A stretch of DNA of 64,000 nucleotides from Rhodobium gokarnense (lineage in GTDB: Bacteria; Pseudomonadota; Alphaproteobacteria; Rhizobiales; Rhodobiaceae), in the NCBI RefSeq assembly GCF_025961475.1, contig NZ_JAOQNS010000013.1:62001-126000 (forward strand). Direction: 5' to 3'. Of the stretch, positions 61,493 to 64,000 are shown piece after piece (within the stretch, counting starts at the first letter, position 1; each line of letters begins with the position of its first letter). A model generated the notes under the pieces. It did no database searches. It was not told the origin of the DNA and saw nothing but the letters and a program-made list of their open reading frames with translations. A program made the position numbers and the translations under genes.

Positions 61493-63082
61493 TCAATATC
61501 CCAGCGCGATGCCGTCCTTGCGATGGTCGGAGGCGCCCCACAGGACGCCGCGCTCGTGATCGATGCGGACCGCCTGACAGCCGCCGAGCGGCTCGTCGGC
61601 CCAGCGCGTCCTGTGGCCGCGGGCTTCCAGCTCCGCCCGCACCGTATCGTCGATGGTCGGCTCAAGCGAGATGGCGCCTTCGGTAAAGAAGCTGCGCGGC
61701 TGGTCGGAGGCCATCTGGATGTCGAAGCCGCGGTCGATCACCTCGGAGATGAAATGGGCGTGACCGGTCGCCTGGTACTGTCCGCCCATGACGCCGAAGG
61801 ACAGCACCGGCTTGTCTTTCTTAAAGAGCATCGCCGGGATGATGGTGTGGAACGGCCGCTTCGACGGGCCGATCTCGTTCGGGTGGCCCGCCTCCAGCGA
61901 AAAGCCGCATCCGCGGTTCTGAAACAGAACGCCGGCCTTCGGCGCGTAGATGCCGCTGCCGAAGGCAAAGAAGACGGAGTTGATCAGCGAGATGACGTTG
62001 CCATCGCCGTCCGCCACGCTGACATAGACCGTGTCGCGGTGGACCGGCATGTCGAGGTCGGCGGGATCGGAGGCCCTGTCCATGGAGATGCGGTCGCGAA
62101 GCGCCGCGATGCGCGCCTCGTCAAGGAGGTCGCCGACCGTAACCGTCATGGCGTCCGGATCGGCGACAAAGGCATCGCGCTGCCGGTAGGCGGTCTTGGT
62201 CGCCTCGGCGAGGATGTGGATGCGGTCGGTCGCCGACAGGGACGGATCGGCGAGATCGAACCCGTCGAGGAGACGGGCCATGATCAGCGCGGCGATGCCC
62301 TGGCCGTTGGGCGGGCATTCGTGCAGCGTGTAGCCGCGATAGGGCGCGGAGATGGTCGGCGAGACCGTGGCGGCCGTCGCAGCGAAGTCTTCGGCCGTGT
62401 GCAGGCCGCCGAGCCGGTTGAGGACCGAAAGCATGTCGTCGACGGCCTCGCCCTCGTAGAACGCCTCCCGTCCGGCGCGGGCAATGTTGCGCAGCGTGCG
62501 GGCAAGGGCCGGATTGGCGAGCCGGTTTCCGGTCACCGGGGCGCGGCCGCCGGGAAGGAACTGCGCGACAGAGGCAGGATAGGGGGCGAGCCGGTCGGCA
62601 TAGCGCGCCCAGTCGAGCGCAACCCGCGGGGTGATGGTGAAGCCGGTCTCGGCGGCGGCGATGGCGGGCTGCAGGATCCGGTCGAGCCCCGCGCGGCCGT
62701 AGGTCTCGCTCAGGCGGCACCAGGCATCGACCGCGCCGGGAACGGTCACGGCATCGACGGTTCCGTCCGGGATGCTGGTCATCCCCTTGTCGCGAAAATG
62801 GTCGGCGGTCGCTGCGGCCGGCGCGCGGCCCGACCCGTTGACCGCGACCGGGGCGCCGCCGGCCGGCGTGTAGAGGGCAAAGCAGTCGCCGCCGATCCCG
62901 GTCATGTGCGGATCGATGACGCCTTGCAGCGCAACGGCGCCGATCGCCGCGTCGACCGCATTGCCGCCGGCGCGCAGGATATCGAGGGCGGCCAGCGTTG
63001 CCTGCGGATGCGATGTCGCGACCATGGCATGCTCGGCCAGTGCCACGGACTTCCCCGGTTTCATGAAATCGCGCTCAACCAT
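61493..63082 (-). CDS. Gamma-glutamyltransferase family protein
   Basis: GGT is an N-terminal-nucleophile enzyme that cleaves gamma-glutamyl compounds such as glutathione. The 529-residue product has the family's opening SHPQATLAALDILRAGGNAVD and DPHMTGIGGDCFALY. The autoprocessing site is in RDTVYVSVADGDGN (about residue 358), with the nucleophilic threonine after Asp, and FGVMGGQYQ is near 440. I see no signal peptide, so this copy seems cytosolic, unlike E. coli GGT. Its ATG overlaps the end of the deaminase gene by 8 bases, and the double ATPase gene begins 2 bases after its stop. Peptide or glutathione use is inferred. Confidence 0.92.
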   Translation of the reverse strand: MVERDFMKPGKSVALAEHAMVATSHPQATLAALDILRAGGNAVDAAIGAVALQGVIDPHMTGIGGDCFALYTPAGGAPVAVNGSGRAPAAATADHFRDKGMTSIPDGTVDAVTVPGAVDAWCRLSETYGRAGLDRILQPAIAAAETGFTITPRVALDWARYADRLAPYPASVAQFLPGGRAPVTGNRLANPALARTLRNIARAGREAFYEGEAVDDMLSVLNRLGGLHTAEDFAATAATVSPTISAPYRGYTLHECPPNGQGIAALIMARLLDGFDLADPSLSATDRIHILAEATKTAYRQRDAFVADPDAMTVTVGDLLDEARIAALRDRISMDRASDPADLDMPVHRDTVYVSVADGDGNVISLINSVFFAFGSGIYAPKAGVLFQNRGCGFSLEAGHPNEIGPSKRPFHTIIPAMLFKKDKPVLSFGVMGGQYQATGHAHFISEVIDRGFDIQMASDQPRSFFTEGAISLEPTIDDTVRAELEARGHRTRWADEPLGGCQAVRIDHERGVLWGASDHRKDGIALGY

Positions 63083-63833
63083 CGGCGGTCTTTCGAGAGG
63101 AGGACAGGAGCGTTGCTGCGTCGCGGTCGCAAATGACCGTGACATCGGCGTGCAGACGCAGGAAGGAGGCGGGATTTTGCGGTGTGACCGGCCCTTCCAG
63201 GGCCGCCGCGAGCGCTTCCGCCTTGGCCGGACCGGTCGCCAGCAAGAGGATGCTCCGGGCCGCCAGGATCGTCGCGATCCCCATCGTGACCGCACGAGCG
63301 GGGACGGCCTCGCCCGCAGGGAAGTCGCGCTGGTTCGCCGTGCGGGTCGCCGCGGCCAGTTCCACCACGCGGGTGCGGCTGGTGACGGGTGCACCGGGCT
63401 CGTTGAAACCGATATGGCCGTTGCGGCCGATGCCGAGGATCTGCAGGTCTATGCCCGTCTTAGCGATCGCGGCCTCGTAGTCGGCGCAAGCGTTTTCGTC
63501 GGGCAGGTGCGCCGAGCCCGGCGGCATGTCCACATGGGCGAAAAAATGCTCGCGCATATAGGACGCGAAGCTCGCCGGATGGCCGGCAGGCAGGCCGCAA
63601 TATTCATCGAGATTGAAGCTCGTGGCGGCCGCGAAGGACAGGCCCTCCTTGCGGTGCATGGCGACGAGCACCCGGTAGACGCCGATCATCGAATTGCCGG
63701 TGGCAAGGCCGAGAACCATGTCGGGTTTGCGGCGCACCTTGGCGGCGATCCGCCTCGCGAATTCCGTTTCCGCGGCCTGCCTGTCGGGCAGAACATCGCA
63801 TGCGGGAATGGCGTATTCTTGCGCGGGGGTCAT
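63075..63833 (-). CDS. nagB: Glucosamine-6-phosphate deaminase (NagB-like)
   Basis: NagB converts glucosamine-6-phosphate to fructose-6-phosphate and ammonia. The 252-residue protein has the usual length and motifs: VLGLATGNSMIGVY (phosphate loop, about residues 40-53), SFNLDEYCGL (catalytic Asp region), and GIGRNGHIGFNEPG (about 134-147) with the active-site histidine. The start at 63833 overlaps the stop of the upstream partial gene (ATGA), and its stop lies within the ggt start. The setting suggests recycling of amino sugars and peptides, for example from cell wall or chitin; that is inference. Confidence 0.93.
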   Translation of the reverse strand: MTPAQEYAIPACDVLPDRQAAETEFARRIAAKVRRKPDMVLGLATGNSMIGVYRVLVAMHRKEGLSFAAATSFNLDEYCGLPAGHPASFASYMREHFFAHVDMPPGSAHLPDENACADYEAAIAKTGIDLQILGIGRNGHIGFNEPGAPVTSRTRVVELAAATRTANQRDFPAGEAVPARAVTMGIATILAARSILLLATGPAKAEALAAALEGPVTPQNPASFLRLHADVTVICDRDAATLLSSSRKTADG

Positions 63834-64000
63834 TTTGCGGTCTCGGCAACGGCGGCTGTTTCCACGGGCGCGTAACGCGGGAGCTCGAACAGGTTCTCGC
63901 GCATGTGGTCGATGCTGTTGGCCAGCGTCCCGTAAAGGCCGGCGCGGCTTCCGAGCTGGCTGATCGTGCATTCCGGCGGCGACGGCATGCACAGCGGCAG
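63830..64000 (-). CDS. C-terminal part of a probable ROK-family protein (partial)
   Basis: The gene runs off the right edge; only about 56 C-terminal residues are present, ending with TGA at 63830-63832. The stretch TISQLGSRAGLYGTLANS resembles the C-terminal LGxRAGLxGA segment of ROK sugar kinases and repressors. The remainder (NLFELPRYAPVETAAV) is a linker-like tail. A ROK N-acetylglucosamine kinase or repressor would fit the downstream nagB, but the fragment is too short to be certain. Confidence 0.45.
   Translation of the reverse strand: MPLCMPSPPECTISQLGSRAGLYGTLANSIDHMRENLFELPRYAPVETAAVAETAK

Overview
The window is about 64 kb of GC-rich DNA (roughly two-thirds G+C by eye) with gene families, start-codon use and repeats typical of an alphaproteobacterium of the Hyphomicrobiales (Rhizobiales). 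Pointers are the RIME-like intergenic palindromes, the TadG-type vWA protein, the CheB/CheR/histidine-kinase fusion, TRAP and TTT carboxylate transporters, and the FTR1/P19 ferrous-iron locus. No species is claimed. No phage, insertion sequence, CRISPR array or rRNA operon is visible. It reads as a chromosome segment rich in transport and regulation genes.

Layout. 1-7.6 kb: end of an unknown gene, a MarR regulator, lepA, a rhodanese, mepA, msrA, a small membrane protein, tRNA-Ser(GGA) with its promoter, and an MFS transporter. 8.2-17.2 kb: an iron-uptake locus of the P19/FTR1 (FetMP-like) type: ftr1, p19, a DUF2318 redox membrane protein, two FtsX-like permeases, an ABC ATPase and two TlpA-like lipoproteins, with a c-type cytochrome on the opposite strand between the two thioredoxins. 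17.2-21.9 kb: a pxpA homologue, a LysR regulator and a complete TctABC transporter, tied together by a duplicated 45-bp element. 22.2-26.0 kb: an AraC regulator, a YiaV/YiaW-like pair and a DUF1254 protein on one strand. 26.5-30.5 kb: five genes for exported proteins (small basic protein, Cys-rich protein, second DUF1254 protein, class A acid phosphatase, outer-membrane barrel).

30.5-38.1 kb: a double-PilZ protein, a TRAP transporter (DctP, Q, M) split by a RIME-like repeat with a divergent MarR regulator, an L,D-transpeptidase, a TadG-like protein and a coiled-coil protein. 38.3-43.7 kb: a Gfo/Idh/MocA oxidoreductase, a long inverted repeat, a CRTAC1/FG-GAP protein coupled to a di-heme oxidoreductase, and an ornithine cyclodeaminase-like enzyme. 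43.7-50.9 kb: the most unusual locus, a one-strand run of a GntR/FCD regulator, a 68-aa protein, a polytopic membrane protein, a Tat-exported metallo-beta-lactamase-fold protein, a CobW GTPase with a His/Cys-rich stretch, then ExbB, ExbD and TonB, with two matches to the GntR/FCD operator pattern upstream. I do not recognise this combination as a named system. It looks like a metal-dependent, regulated envelope function powered by its own TonB complex.

51.3-58.4 kb: a PAS/GAF sensor without output domain, a small helical protein, two single-domain response regulators and a 1459-aa CheB-CheR-PAS-histidine kinase. 58.4-64 kb: a tandem pair of RIME-like repeats, then a tightly overlapping run (probable ROK protein, glucosamine-6-phosphate deaminase, gamma-glutamyltransferase, double ABC ATPase, TSUP permease). 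Many adjacent genes overlap by 1-11 bases, which suggests translational coupling.
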